From CAUZFZ01 sp963579025 (GTDB lineage: Bacteria; Planctomycetota; Planctomycetia; Planctomycetales; Planctomycetaceae): a stretch of 64,000 nt of DNA. A program made the position numbers and the translations under genes. The DNA is taken from contig CAUZFZ010000014.1 of assembly GCA_963579025.1 (NCBI GenBank), forward strand, positions 35,115 through 99,114. Direction: 5' to 3'. Under the pieces are notes generated by a model that worked only from the letters and a program-made list of their open reading frames with translations, ran no database searches and had not been told where the DNA came from. Each line of letters starts with the position of its first letter. The first letter of the stretch is position 1. This document shows, piece after piece, positions 36,903-45,882 of this stretch.

Positions 36903-38094
36903 GATTACGATCTGGCCACAATCGTCGCAGGATCCCCGCCAGTCGCTCGGCTTCGATCCCGGAATGAAACTGGCTGAGCACGCTGTTCCGGGCGCGACAA
37001 CCGATGTCCTGCCGCTCTTCAGCAGGCAAATCAAGAACTTCGCGAATTCCCTCGCTCAGTCGATGCAATTGAGACTTCGGGATGATGAACCCTGTCTCGC
37101 CATCTTCGATCGCTTCTGGAATGCCGCCGGCGTCACTCGCAATGACGACCCGCTCGCACGCCATCGCTTCCAGAATCGCGTTGGGTAATCCGTCCCAGAC
37201 CGAAGGCTGCAGAACGACGTCACACAACCGCAGGTAATTTGCGACCTGAGCGGGTTCGTCCTGATGTCCCGTGACCGTGATGCGGTCGCCGAGTTCCGGA
37301 TGATCGAGCAGGAAACTGGTAATCGTCGACTGTTCGCGCGGCCTGACATCGCCGATGACAAGCAGCCGAGCCGGTCGGTCGGCTTGGATTTCGGCCAGCG
37401 CCTGCAGCAGAAATGGCAGTCCCTTCTTGTGACGCAGTTCGCCACAGAAACCCAGGATCACTTCGTCCGGGTCCAGCCCAAGGTGAACTCGTAGTGAGTC
37501 CGTCACTGTTGGAGTTGTCGCGGGACAGAACGTCTCCGCATCAACAACATTCCCCAGAACGACGCCGCCCGAGTCGCGGCCCAGCAGCAGGTCAATCTTT
37601 GTCGTGAGATCACGAGAGACTGCACTGACTAGCGTGGCTCGATCAAGCGTCCATGTCAGCCGAGCAAAATCGCCCGGCGGAAAAGTCAGTCGATCGATGT
37701 CGTTGCCTCGCGCGCTGACCGTCGACGGCAGACCGACGGTTTCGGCGAACAGCACGGCCATGAATCCGGCCGGATAAACGTAGTGCCCCCACACACCGTC
37801 AAACTCATACTCGCCGTGCAGCCATTCCAGCACATTCAGCGAGTGCTGCATCGACATGTCCCAATTGGAATACAGACCGAGCCGATGCAGCGTCACGCCG
37901 GAATCGTTCCCGGCCTCGTCGGCGGAGATCGAGACAAGCTCTCCGGGTTGCAGCGTGCGTGTCCAGGCGAGTACATGCACATCAACGCCCAGTCGGCTCA
38001 ACGCGCTCGCCGTCCGAGTCGCGCTGCGAGCAACTCCACCAAGGTCGGGAGCGAATCGTTCGGAAATCAAGAGCAGGGCAGGTTGTTCATTCAA
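36880..38094 (-). CDS. glycosyltransferase family 4-type
   Basis: GT-B glycosyltransferase, 404 residues. N-terminal domain from LISERFAPDLGGVARS, the linker with GFCGELRHKKGLPFLLQAL, and the donor-binding block PNAILEAMACERVVIASDAG with GGIPEAIEDGETGFII. Cytosolic or peripheral. Convergent with and overlapping the neighbouring glycosyltransferase by 23 bp; divergent from the sulfotransferase at 38224. The cluster suggests assembly of a sulfated glycan, by inference. Confidence 0.87.
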   Translation of the reverse strand: MNEQPALLLISERFAPDLGGVARSATRTASALSRLGVDVHVLAWTRTLQPGELVSISADEAGNDSGVTLHRLGLYSNWDMSMQHSLNVLEWLHGEYEFDGVWGHYVYPAGFMAVLFAETVGLPSTVSARGNDIDRLTFPPGDFARLTWTLDRATLVSAVSRDLTTKIDLLLGRDSGGVVLGNVVDAETFCPATTPTVTDSLRVHLGLDPDEVILGFCGELRHKKGLPFLLQALAEIQADRPARLLVIGDVRPREQSTITSFLLDHPELGDRITVTGHQDEPAQVANYLRLCDVVLQPSVWDGLPNAILEAMACERVVIASDAGGIPEAIEDGETGFIIPKSQLHRLSEGIREVLDLPAEERQDIGCRARNSVLSQFHSGIEAERLAGILRRLWPDRNLTLSTSG

Positions 38095-38223
38095 CGGTCT
38101 GTTCCGGCATCGGCGGGCGAATCACATGTCGTCCAGGAGTGCGCTATTGTTGTGATGTGAGCGACAGGGTGAGACGGGTGTGTATCAGTTTTTCCCACTG
38201 CTCGCCTGGCAAGGATTCTCTGT

Positions 38224-38973
38224 GTGTTGATGAATGGGCTGCGACACTGGTCACGACGACGAGCGATTCGACGCCTGCGTCCGGTCGTCATCGGCGGATG
38301 CGCGCGATCGGGGACATCGCTGCTGTTGTCCGTGCTGTCAGCGCATCCGCAGCTTGTCGCGATTCCGTTTGAGACACAGTTTCTTTGCCCCGGTGCGTAC
38401 TGGCCACCAGCCGGTGGAATCGCCATGCCCGACGTCGATCGACTGTACGAGCTGCTCGGCGACTTACATCGACCGCGTGACTGTCGAGCGTGGTGCGAAA
38501 AAACGCCGCGGAATGTCCTGAACTTCGAGGCCATTCTGAAGACGCTTGGTCGTCGTGCGCGGCTCGTGCATATCGTTCGGGATGGCCGGGACGTCGTCCT
38601 GTCCCGGCATCCGAACGAACCGGACGACTTCTGGGTCGCGTCTGACCGGTGGGTCAATGATGTGCAGGCCGGTCTGTCGTGGCGTGAGCATCGGCAGGTG
38701 CTGACTGTTCGGTACGAAGATCTCGTCGAGGATCTGCAGAGTACAACTTCGCGGCTCTGCGAATTCCTGTCGCTGGATTATGACGCTCGGCTTTTGGACT
38801 ATCCGCAGCACGCACAGGTCAGAGAGAGCGACTCATGGTTCGAACCGGCGCGGCCGCTGTCGACAAAGTCGATCGGACGCTGGAGGCTTTCCGAGAACGC
38901 GGGCCGCGTGCAGCAACTGCTCGACGAACCCGGTGCGGTCCAACTGTTAGGCGAGTTTGGCTATGACGTCTGA
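38224..38973 (+). CDS. PAPS-dependent sulfotransferase
   Basis: A 249-residue protein with the 5'-phosphosulfate loop IGGCARSGTSLLLSVL (about 23-38) and the 3'-phosphate motif IVRDGRDVVLSRHP (about 118-131), as in sulfotransfer_1/3 families. It transfers sulfate from PAPS to an alcohol group, probably on a glycan given the flanking glycosyltransferases. The start is GTG 38224 with AAGGA 8 nt upstream; ATG 38230 is the alternative. The 3' end overlaps the next gene by 11 bp. Confidence 0.85.
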   Translation: MLMNGLRHWSRRRAIRRLRPVVIGGCARSGTSLLLSVLSAHPQLVAIPFETQFLCPGAYWPPAGGIAMPDVDRLYELLGDLHRPRDCRAWCEKTPRNVLNFEAILKTLGRRARLVHIVRDGRDVVLSRHPNEPDDFWVASDRWVNDVQAGLSWREHRQVLTVRYEDLVEDLQSTTSRLCEFLSLDYDARLLDYPQHAQVRESDSWFEPARPLSTKSIGRWRLSENAGRVQQLLDEPGAVQLLGEFGYDV

Positions 38974-39937
38974 GACTGACACGGGTCAGGCGGCGCCCGC
39001 TGATGGTGGACGTGACGCGGGGTTCACGGTGATCACGTACTTTACGCCTGACTTTGCTGGCTTCGTCGATGGCCTCAGCGCCGACTGCGACCGGCTGGGA
39101 TACCCGCTGCACACGCACGCGTGTCCGCACACGTTCGAGAATCTGATCGCGGCGTTCGACTACAAGATCGAGTTCATCCGTCGGGCAATCACGCAATTCG
39201 GCAGAGTCCTGTGGCTGGACGTGGAGTGTCGTATCGACCGTCCGATCCCATCCGATTGGGCCACCCCGCTGATTTCGTGTTACGCGTCGGGTACATCGGC
39301 TGGACTTTCTTCCGGAGTGCTGATGCTCGATCCCGATCAATTGTGGCTTGTCGAACTGTGGAGCCATTACTCGCAGAAATATCCGCGTTTCCCCGACGAC
39401 TTCGTGCTCGACTTCCTGGCGACACGGGTCGATATGCCGTTCCGCACGATTCCCTTCGAGTTCTACAACCGAGAGACAACGTGCGCCATCTCTCGCGGCG
39501 AGTGGCTCAATGAACACACGGTGATTCGGCACCCGACCACGAACCGCTGGCCGCAGCCGCTTCAGTATCGCCATGCATTCAACGGACGGCGTCGTGAAAA
39601 GCGATCGACGGCCGAACTGTTGGCACGGGCTCGGAAAACGATCTTCTATCGCAACTTCGCGGGAGACTTCGACGTCGTCGATCGAGAAATGAATGCGGGG
39701 CAGCACAGTGAGTTCCGTTACGCCGACTGGGTATTTGACACGCAACTTCGCTACTACGCTCCCGAGCGATTCTGGCCGGACATCAAAGCTGATTTCACCA
39801 CGCGACCGCACAGTTTTCAGGATTCCTGGGAGCAGTTTCACAATCCGCCGGCAAGACGACCCTTCCGCCAGGAGGCGATCGCGAAGATGCGTCTGGACCG
39901 CGCGGATGTGAAACGATTCGCGATCAAGACACTTTGA
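38963..39937 (+). CDS. GT-A-like glycosyltransferase (nucleotide-diphospho-sugar transferase fold)
   Basis: The start at ATG 38963 overlaps the sulfotransferase stop by 11 bp, so the two are coupled (324 residues). The N-terminal half resembles GT-A enzymes: FTVITYFTPDFAGFV, then KIEFIRRAITQFGRVLWLDVEC, where LDVEC stands in the place of a metal-binding DxD. A later LISCYASGTSAGLSSGVLML block is also typical. No membrane helix. Donor and acceptor are unknown. Confidence 0.65.
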   Translation: MTSETDTGQAAPADGGRDAGFTVITYFTPDFAGFVDGLSADCDRLGYPLHTHACPHTFENLIAAFDYKIEFIRRAITQFGRVLWLDVECRIDRPIPSDWATPLISCYASGTSAGLSSGVLMLDPDQLWLVELWSHYSQKYPRFPDDFVLDFLATRVDMPFRTIPFEFYNRETTCAISRGEWLNEHTVIRHPTTNRWPQPLQYRHAFNGRRREKRSTAELLARARKTIFYRNFAGDFDVVDREMNAGQHSEFRYADWVFDTQLRYYAPERFWPDIKADFTTRPHSFQDSWEQFHNPPARRPFRQEAIAKMRLDRADVKRFAIKTL

Positions 39938-39979
39938 AACGAAGGAAAGTGTGTGTTTTCAAATCTCTCGCAAGTAAGG

Positions 39980-40054
39980 AACACTAATCGACGCTGATAA
40001 ACGCTAATGGTGTGCATGAAAAGCAGTTAGCGTTTATCAGCGTCGATCGGTGTT
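39980..40054. repeat. family D palindrome
   Basis: Arms 39980-40007 and 40027-40054 pair at 26 of 28 positions around a 19-nt loop; the core is gacgctgataaacgctaa. Related ttagcgtttatcagcg sequences are common intergenic palindromes in many bacterial genomes. Confidence 0.9.
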
Positions 40055-40098
40055 CCCAAAGCACACGCCCCGGCAATAAGGGGTTGATATTGCCTGAA

Positions 40099-40175
40099 GG
40101 GTGGCTGGGGTCGAGCGTAGCGAGCCCCCAGTTGGTCTCTCACTGGAGGCTCGCTACGCTCGACCCCAGCCACCC
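40099..40175. repeat. family E palindrome
   Basis: Arms built on gggtggctggggtcgagcgt (40099 on) and the complement ending at 40175 pair almost perfectly over about 33 bp with a short loop. It is unrelated in sequence to the family D element 45 bp to the left. Confidence 0.9.
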
Positions 40176-40246
40176 GGTCGATCTCTTGTGCGGACGCTGT
40201 GATTCCGTCGACCACCAGTCGTGACCACTGAACGAGGATTCGTTTC

Positions 40247-40636
40247 ATGCGTATTGAACACGTCGCGTTTAATGTCGAAGACCCACTCTCTATGGCCCGC
40301 TGGTATGTCGACCATCTGGGGTTTGAGGTGCGGCGGCGCGTTATGGAAGCACCGTGGGCGCACTTTCTGGTCGACTCTGAAGGTTTGACGATGCTCGAGA
40401 TCTACGGCAACCCGGACGTTCCGTTGCCGGATTATCGCGGCATGCATCCGGGGATACTTCATCTGGCGCTGCTGTCCGATGACGTTCAGGCCGACATCGA
40501 TCGGCTGAGTGCGGCTGGTGCGAAGCTCGATGGAGACATTCAGCATACACCAGCGGGAGATACGCTGGCGTTTCTGCGAGATCCCTGGGGGTTCACGTTG
40601 CAGCTCGTGAAGCGCGGACAGTCCATGCTGGATTGA
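40247..40636 (+). CDS. VOC-family (glyoxalase/bleomycin-resistance fold) protein
   Basis: A 129-residue protein with two beta-alpha-beta-beta-beta modules: RIEHVAFNVEDPLSMARWYV at the start and GILHLALLSDDVQADIDRL at 68. It ends FLRDPWGFTLQLV, the usual C-terminal metal-ligand strand. Metal site candidates are His5, Glu51, His72 and the C-terminal strand residue. Members act as lyases, dioxygenases or binding proteins, so the substrate is not predictable. It stands alone between palindromes and the MFS gene. Confidence 0.85.
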   Translation: MRIEHVAFNVEDPLSMARWYVDHLGFEVRRRVMEAPWAHFLVDSEGLTMLEIYGNPDVPLPDYRGMHPGILHLALLSDDVQADIDRLSAAGAKLDGDIQHTPAGDTLAFLRDPWGFTLQLVKRGQSMLD

Positions 40637-40807
40637 ACCACGTGCCGCCATTGGCTGGGATATTGGGCTGAGTCCCATCCTGCCACTTTCGTTCAACCGA
40701 CAATGCGGTATGTGGGGCGTGCCTCGAAGGCTATCGTCTGCAGTTGCTGATCGAAAAAGCGGTGACCAGTCATCGCACTCCACTCCGGCCTGACCGATGG
40801 ACTCGCG

Positions 40808-42103
40808 ATGTCTCTGGCAGACAACTACCGGCAGCGGACCACGATGCTCTGTGCCATGTATCTCGCTCAGGGGATTCCGTGGGGGTTCATGACCATCGCG
40901 CTGATCGCATTTCTGACTCAGCAGGGCGCCGATGCAAAAGAAGCGGGTGACCTGACGGCGATCGTGCTGATTCCCTGGACGTTCAAGCTGATCTGGGGAC
41001 CGATTATCGACTCGATGACCATCCGGTCGATGGGTCGGCGGCGAGCGTGGATCATTGGCGCGGAACTGATGATGGCCGTTTCGCTGCTCGGACTGCTGCT
41101 GATGGGGGACTTTTCCGGCGACGTGAAGCTGCTGGGCTGGATGTTCTTTATCCACAACTGCTTTGCCTCGCTGCAGGACGTGGCCACCGATGCACTGGCT
41201 GTTGACGTGTTGCCCGTCAGTGAGCAGGGACGAGTCAACGGACTCATGTGGGGCAGTAAGCTGGTTGGCAAGGCGATTGGAGCAACCGGATTCGCACGCG
41301 TGATGGACGCGTGGGGACTTCAGACCGCAGTTGTGCTGCAGTTCGCGATCCTACTGGTGATCATGCTGTTTCCGCTGCTGATGCTGGAACGATCGGGAGA
41401 AAAACGCTTCCCCTGGAGTCCTGGTGAAGCGAGTGGCGACGACGGGACGTCGAGCCTGCGCAGTCCCGTGTCTGTGTTCAAGGATTTGATTCGCGCGTTC
41501 TCGTTGCCCGCGACCTTCGCATTCTTTGTCTACGGCATCTTCCACGTCGTCGGCTGGGGACTGGTCGAGATTTTCTCCAAGATCGTGTGCATGCAGGAGC
41601 TCGGCTGGGAGTATGTGGATTACACGGACGTTGTGGGATGGGCCGTCATTGGGGAGCTTGTGGCGGCTCTGGCGGGTGGCTGGGTGGCGGATCGGTACGG
41701 GCGTCGCAAAGTGATCGTGTTTGGATTCGGACTATACGGGCTGCTGGCAATCGCGTTTGGTGTGTGTGCTCATTTGTGGCAGGATGACCGATTCGTGTGG
41801 ATGTACCTGTTTCTGAATCCTGGTGTCCTGGCGATCGGTTCGGTCGGGTTTCTGTCGATGGGCATGCAGGTCTGCTGGACGCGTTCCTCAGCCACGATGT
41901 TCACCATGTTCATGACGATGTCGAATGTCGGGCACGTGATCGGCAACAAGCTGGCAGGTCCCTTGGAGAACTGGAACGTCTCCTACGAGAACTGCTTCGT
42001 GATCGCAGGACTGACGATGATCGCACCGCTGCTGCTGTTGCCCATCGTCAAGCCCGAGCGAGTAGCGCTCGCGCGGGAACGCGATGCCGAGTCAACGGCG
42101 TGA
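40808..42103 (+). CDS. MFS transporter, AmpG/acetyl-CoA-transporter-like
   Basis: A 431-residue inner-membrane protein with about 12 hydrophobic segments. LIPWTFKLIWGPIIDSM and NCFASLQDVATDALAVDVL match the characteristic blocks of AmpG-type (peptidoglycan fragment permease) transporters. The second half begins AFFVYGIFHVVGWGLVEIF, with the MFS loop GGWVADRYGRRKVIVFG near 300. The substrate could be a muropeptide-like sugar-peptide, by family analogy only. The following PSD1 gene starts 114 bp downstream. Confidence 0.82.
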   Translation: MSLADNYRQRTTMLCAMYLAQGIPWGFMTIALIAFLTQQGADAKEAGDLTAIVLIPWTFKLIWGPIIDSMTIRSMGRRRAWIIGAELMMAVSLLGLLLMGDFSGDVKLLGWMFFIHNCFASLQDVATDALAVDVLPVSEQGRVNGLMWGSKLVGKAIGATGFARVMDAWGLQTAVVLQFAILLVIMLFPLLMLERSGEKRFPWSPGEASGDDGTSSLRSPVSVFKDLIRAFSLPATFAFFVYGIFHVVGWGLVEIFSKIVCMQELGWEYVDYTDVVGWAVIGELVAALAGGWVADRYGRRKVIVFGFGLYGLLAIAFGVCAHLWQDDRFVWMYLFLNPGVLAIGSVGFLSMGMQVCWTRSSATMFTMFMTMSNVGHVIGNKLAGPLENWNVSYENCFVIAGLTMIAPLLLLPIVKPERVALARERDAESTA

Positions 42104-42217
42104 ACGGCCGGCGTGTGGTACGCTGGAAGTGCTGCAACTGGCAGCCGGAACAACTTCGTAGGCCCCGATGCTCGAAGAGACCCTCGCGCGGCCATTACGT
42201 ATCAAAAGGACTCCCTC

Positions 42218-45200
42218 ATGCGCCAATTGCTGCTCCTGATTCCTGCAGCGTTGATGCTTCAATTTACGGCAAGCGCATTCGCGGAAGACGTCGATCCGGC
42301 GGCGGTTGATTTCTTCGAGAAGAAGATTCGGCCAGTGCTTGTTCAGAAGTGCTACGAGTGTCATTCGGCTCAGGCGAAAGCTGACGGAAAACTGAAGGGC
42401 GGTCTGATGCTTGACAGCCGCCAGGGCGGAACGGCCGGCGGCGATTCCGGTCCGGCCGTTGTTCCCGGCAAACTTGATGAAAGCCTGCTGATCGAGGCGA
42501 TTCGTTATGGCGAGGACTCGTACAAGATGCCGCCGGCAGGGAAACTGCCCGACCTGGTCATCGCCGACTTCGAAAAGTGGATCGCAATGGGGGCGGCAGA
42601 TCCGCGTGACGGGACTTCACTTCCGACAGCTCGCAAGGAGATCGACTGGGAACAGTCGCGAAAGCACTGGTCGTTGCAACGACCTCAAAGGCATGATCCG
42701 CCGAACGTCCGCAACGCCGACTCGGCGAAGAACGGAATCGACAGGTTCATCCTCGCCAGAGTCGAAGCTGCTGGTCTGCAGCCGGCTGAGGCCGCAGACC
42801 GACGAACTCTGCAGCGGCGCGCGAGTGTCGATCTATGCGGGTTACCTCCGACTCTGGAACAGCAGACGCAGTTTCTGAACGACAACTCGGACGACGCCGT
42901 CGCCGCGATGATCGACCGTCTGCTGGACTCGCCGCAGTACGGTGAACGCTGGGCCCGGCACTGGCTCGATGTCGCTCGGTATTCGGAAGACAACACGAAC
43001 ATGGGCCCGTTCAACGGCCCGTATCCGCATGCATGGCGCTATCGCGACTGGGTGGTCAAAGCGTTGAACGAAGACGTGCCCTACAACGACTTCATCGTTC
43101 GCCAGCTCGCCACGGACTTTCTCCCGGAGACGGGGCCGGAAGATCACGCGGCTCTTGGTTTTCAGGGACTGGCACCTTCCTACCACAAGGAAGTCGCACT
43201 GGCGCAGCTCGTGCTCGAAAACCGCTACGCCGATGAGTGGGAAGACCGCGTGGATGCGATCGGCCGCGGACTGCTGGGCCTGACGCTGGCCTGCGCACGT
43301 TGTCACGACCACAAGTACGACGCGGTCACTGTTGAAGACTACTACGCTCTGGCCGGGGTGTTCGCTTCGTGTCGACAGACGACCAGGCCCGTTGTCTCCG
43401 ATGAAGAAATCGCGAGGACACAGCCGGCACGCGACGAAGCGGCAAAGCTTGAGAAGCAGGTCGCCGATTGGAAGAAACAACTGACGGAGCTTCCCAAGAA
43501 GATCGCCGAACTGGAAAAACAACTGAAGGCGCAAGCGGCGAAGTCGAAGTCCGCAGCGGGAATCGGTGCCGAGAAGCTTGATCCCGATAAAGCACAGGCA
43601 CAGCTTGAGGAGATTCGTAAACAACTCGAGCAGGCGAAGACCGACACGGCAGCCGCGAATGCCGAGATCGCAAAGCTGAAAAAGACACCCGGCTTCGAGA
43701 TTCCACTGACGAACGCACTGACCGAGGAACAGGTCCGCGTCGAGGAAATCACGAAGGAGAAAATGAAAATCGTTTATTACCCGGACAAACCCCGGGACTT
43801 AAACGTTTTCGTAAGAGGCGACGCCGGACGTCTCGGGCCGCTGGTACAACGGCGTTTCCTGCAGGTCTTCTCGGACGGTCAGCCGACAGTTTTCACGAAC
43901 GGCAGCGGACGTCTGGAACTGGCGCGTGCGATCGTCAGCCCGGAAAATCCGCTCACGGCGCGTGTCCTGGTCAATCGCGTCTGGATGCACCATTTCGGAG
44001 TCGGACTTGTCGACACGCCCAGCAACTTTGGAGTCGCCGGATCGAAACCGTCGCATCCGCAGTTGCTCGATGACCTTGCTGTCCGGTTCGTCGAGACTGG
44101 CTGGTCGCTGAAATGGCTGCACCGGGAAATCATGCTCTCGGCGACATACCGGCAGTCGTCGCACAGTCGCAACTCGGAAGAGCTCCAGGCGGTCGATCCG
44201 GGCAATCGACTGCTGACTCACTTCAATCGCCGTCGGCTCGACGCGGAAGCACTTCGGGATTCCGTACTGGCCGTCAGTGGTCGACTTGACGCGAAAATCG
44301 GTGGCCCGTCAGGAGATGCGGATGATGCGAACTTCAAACGCCGAACGATTTACGCAGGCGTGTCGCGGCATAAGTTGAGTGACACGTTGCAGACATTCGA
44401 TTTCCCGGATCCCGCGATTCACTGTGCTCGGCGAGCCGAGACGACGACGCCACTGCAGCAGATGTTCGTGTTGAATTCGCCGTTCATGAAGCAGGAGGCG
44501 GCCGCACTCGCCGGGCGAATTCAGCAGCACGGCGGCAGCGTGCTGGTGGACCGTGTGCACTTCGTTCATCGGCTGCTGTTTGGTCGTGAAGCGAGTGACG
44601 CTGAAGTACAGATTGCACGCGAGTTCCTGCCGTCGAAACGGACGCAGACTGTTGATCAGACAGGTAGCAGCGCCGATGGCGAGGCTCCGGAATTCAAGGG
44701 CGCCCGCATCAGGTCAGTCGTTAAGGGGCTCGGAGATACGTATTCGGTCGAAATGTGGATCCGAAACACACTCGCGTATAAAGCCCGGCCGGTGACGGGA
44801 TATTTCTTCTCCCGCGGTCTGGACCAGCCCGCCAATGATCACGGTGACAGCTTCGGAATCACTGGCACGGCATCGCCGACTCCTGGAAGGCTGCTCTTCT
44901 ACAACGGGCATCCACACCGACAATCCATCACTGGAAAGACAGAACTCGCGGCAAATACCTGGCATCACGTGGCCTTCGTCAGGGTCGCCGACTCGGTCGC
45001 GCTGTATCTCAATGGCCAACTGGAGATATCGGGCACGGCCAAGCTCGGGTATCAGCCGGGAGCCGAGCAGATGTTTGTCGGCGGGCGACGCGACAACTTC
45101 GCCAACTTCCAGGGCCGGCTGCAAGAAGCCGCGATCTATAACCGACCTCTGACGAGTGACGAGGTTTCTGCCAGTTTTGCGGCATCCGGTCTCCCATCCG

Positions 45201-45427
45201 GCGAGCACTCTCACGAGAAGTATTCGGCGGCAGTTTCCAAAGCGAAGCCAATCGCCTACTGGCCGTTGAGAATCGATGCCGCGTCGTCAACACGCGCGAC
45301 AGACATTTCCGGGAACGACCATCACGGCGAGTATGAACAACCCGTCGAAAGCGGCATTCAGGTGACTCTGTGGCAGCGATACGCTCATGCCCTGCTGAGC
45401 AGTAACGAGTTTCTGTACGTCGACTGA
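42218..45427 (+). CDS. planctomycete cytochrome c/DUF1549/DUF1553 (PSD1) protein with nested LamG domain
   Basis: The start at ATG 42218 follows aaaagga and opens a signal peptide (ending SAFAE). A class I heme site KCYECH lies at 44-49 (PSCyt1), then DUF1549 from about 165 (ARVEAAGLQPAEAADRRTL; ERWARHWLDVARYSEDN). A Lys/Gln/Glu-rich coiled coil occupies about 404-490 and DUF1553 begins near 560 (LTARVLVNRVWMHHFGVGLVDT). A LamG/concanavalin-like domain (about 811-1040) precedes the usual DUF1553 ending (YAHALLSSNEFLYVD). The family is secreted, planctomycete-typical, possibly redox-active in polysaccharide breakdown, and usually followed by a DUF1501 gene. Confidence 0.92.
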   Translation: MRQLLLLIPAALMLQFTASAFAEDVDPAAVDFFEKKIRPVLVQKCYECHSAQAKADGKLKGGLMLDSRQGGTAGGDSGPAVVPGKLDESLLIEAIRYGEDSYKMPPAGKLPDLVIADFEKWIAMGAADPRDGTSLPTARKEIDWEQSRKHWSLQRPQRHDPPNVRNADSAKNGIDRFILARVEAAGLQPAEAADRRTLQRRASVDLCGLPPTLEQQTQFLNDNSDDAVAAMIDRLLDSPQYGERWARHWLDVARYSEDNTNMGPFNGPYPHAWRYRDWVVKALNEDVPYNDFIVRQLATDFLPETGPEDHAALGFQGLAPSYHKEVALAQLVLENRYADEWEDRVDAIGRGLLGLTLACARCHDHKYDAVTVEDYYALAGVFASCRQTTRPVVSDEEIARTQPARDEAAKLEKQVADWKKQLTELPKKIAELEKQLKAQAAKSKSAAGIGAEKLDPDKAQAQLEEIRKQLEQAKTDTAAANAEIAKLKKTPGFEIPLTNALTEEQVRVEEITKEKMKIVYYPDKPRDLNVFVRGDAGRLGPLVQRRFLQVFSDGQPTVFTNGSGRLELARAIVSPENPLTARVLVNRVWMHHFGVGLVDTPSNFGVAGSKPSHPQLLDDLAVRFVETGWSLKWLHREIMLSATYRQSSHSRNSEELQAVDPGNRLLTHFNRRRLDAEALRDSVLAVSGRLDAKIGGPSGDADDANFKRRTIYAGVSRHKLSDTLQTFDFPDPAIHCARRAETTTPLQQMFVLNSPFMKQEAAALAGRIQQHGGSVLVDRVHFVHRLLFGREASDAEVQIAREFLPSKRTQTVDQTGSSADGEAPEFKGARIRSVVKGLGDTYSVEMWIRNTLAYKARPVTGYFFSRGLDQPANDHGDSFGITGTASPTPGRLLFYNGHPHRQSITGKTELAANTWHHVAFVRVADSVALYLNGQLEISGTAKLGYQPGAEQMFVGGRRDNFANFQGRLQEAAIYNRPLTSDEVSASFAASGLPSGEHSHEKYSAAVSKAKPIAYWPLRIDAASSTRATDISGNDHHGEYEQPVESGIQVTLWQRYAHALLSSNEFLYVD

Positions 45428-45882
45428 AACCGAAAGCGATTTTCGTAGGCTCTGTTTGAAAACTCGAATCCGCTCGTAGGATGGGCACTCTTGCCCGTCC
45501 ATTTCTCGATGAATCGCGATGTGGGGACGGGCAAGAGTGCCCATCCTACGGATTTTCAAACAGAGCCTGGCATGGGTCTCCGACCCGTGATCAGCCGCAG
45601 CCACGGGCCGGGACCCAATGTTGCCGGGACCTCAGTGGCTCGCTCGCCCGAGACAAATCGATTGTTACGCAATGATCGTTTCGCGCCGTAACGATCGTTA
45701 CGGGCAAACTCCGCAATGCGGCACCGATGACTCGCGGGACGATTGCGTACGTACACGATAGCATTCCAGCCGGGGTGGTCAGGTGCGACTGGCCTGTCGA
45801 TCCGCATGCTGTCGTTGTGCGGCTTTGAATCGACTTCAAAGTGTCCGACTGCCGTTTCATTGTGGGACCGATGGGATCGACG
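45428..45882. other. intergenic left border of the restriction island
   Basis: Contains the family F palindrome (45447-45568) and then about 300 bp without a gene. A perfect 16-bp palindrome cgtaacgatcgttacg lies at 45687-45702. Three similar gat(c/t)gtt(a/t)cg-type blocks occur between about 45659 and 45702, which could be regulator sites for the downstream restriction gene. Confidence 0.6.
45447..45568. repeat. family F palindrome
   Basis: The outer arms aggctctgtttgaaaa and complement and the inner arms gtaggatgggcactcttgcc and complement form an interrupted stem about 45 bp long. It starts 20 bp after the PSD1 gene stop. Confidence 0.9.

Larger units (their letters stand above)
39938..40246. 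other. intergenic region holding palindrome families D and E
   Basis: No gene. Two different long inverted repeats stand side by side: family D at 39980-40054 and family E at 40099-40175. The last 40 bp hold the upstream signals of the VOC gene (ribosome site gaacgagga). Confidence 0.8.

Noticed and set aside
35625..37034. 469-codon minus-strand frame
   Set aside because: Antisense to a clear glycosyltransferase; no motifs of its own.
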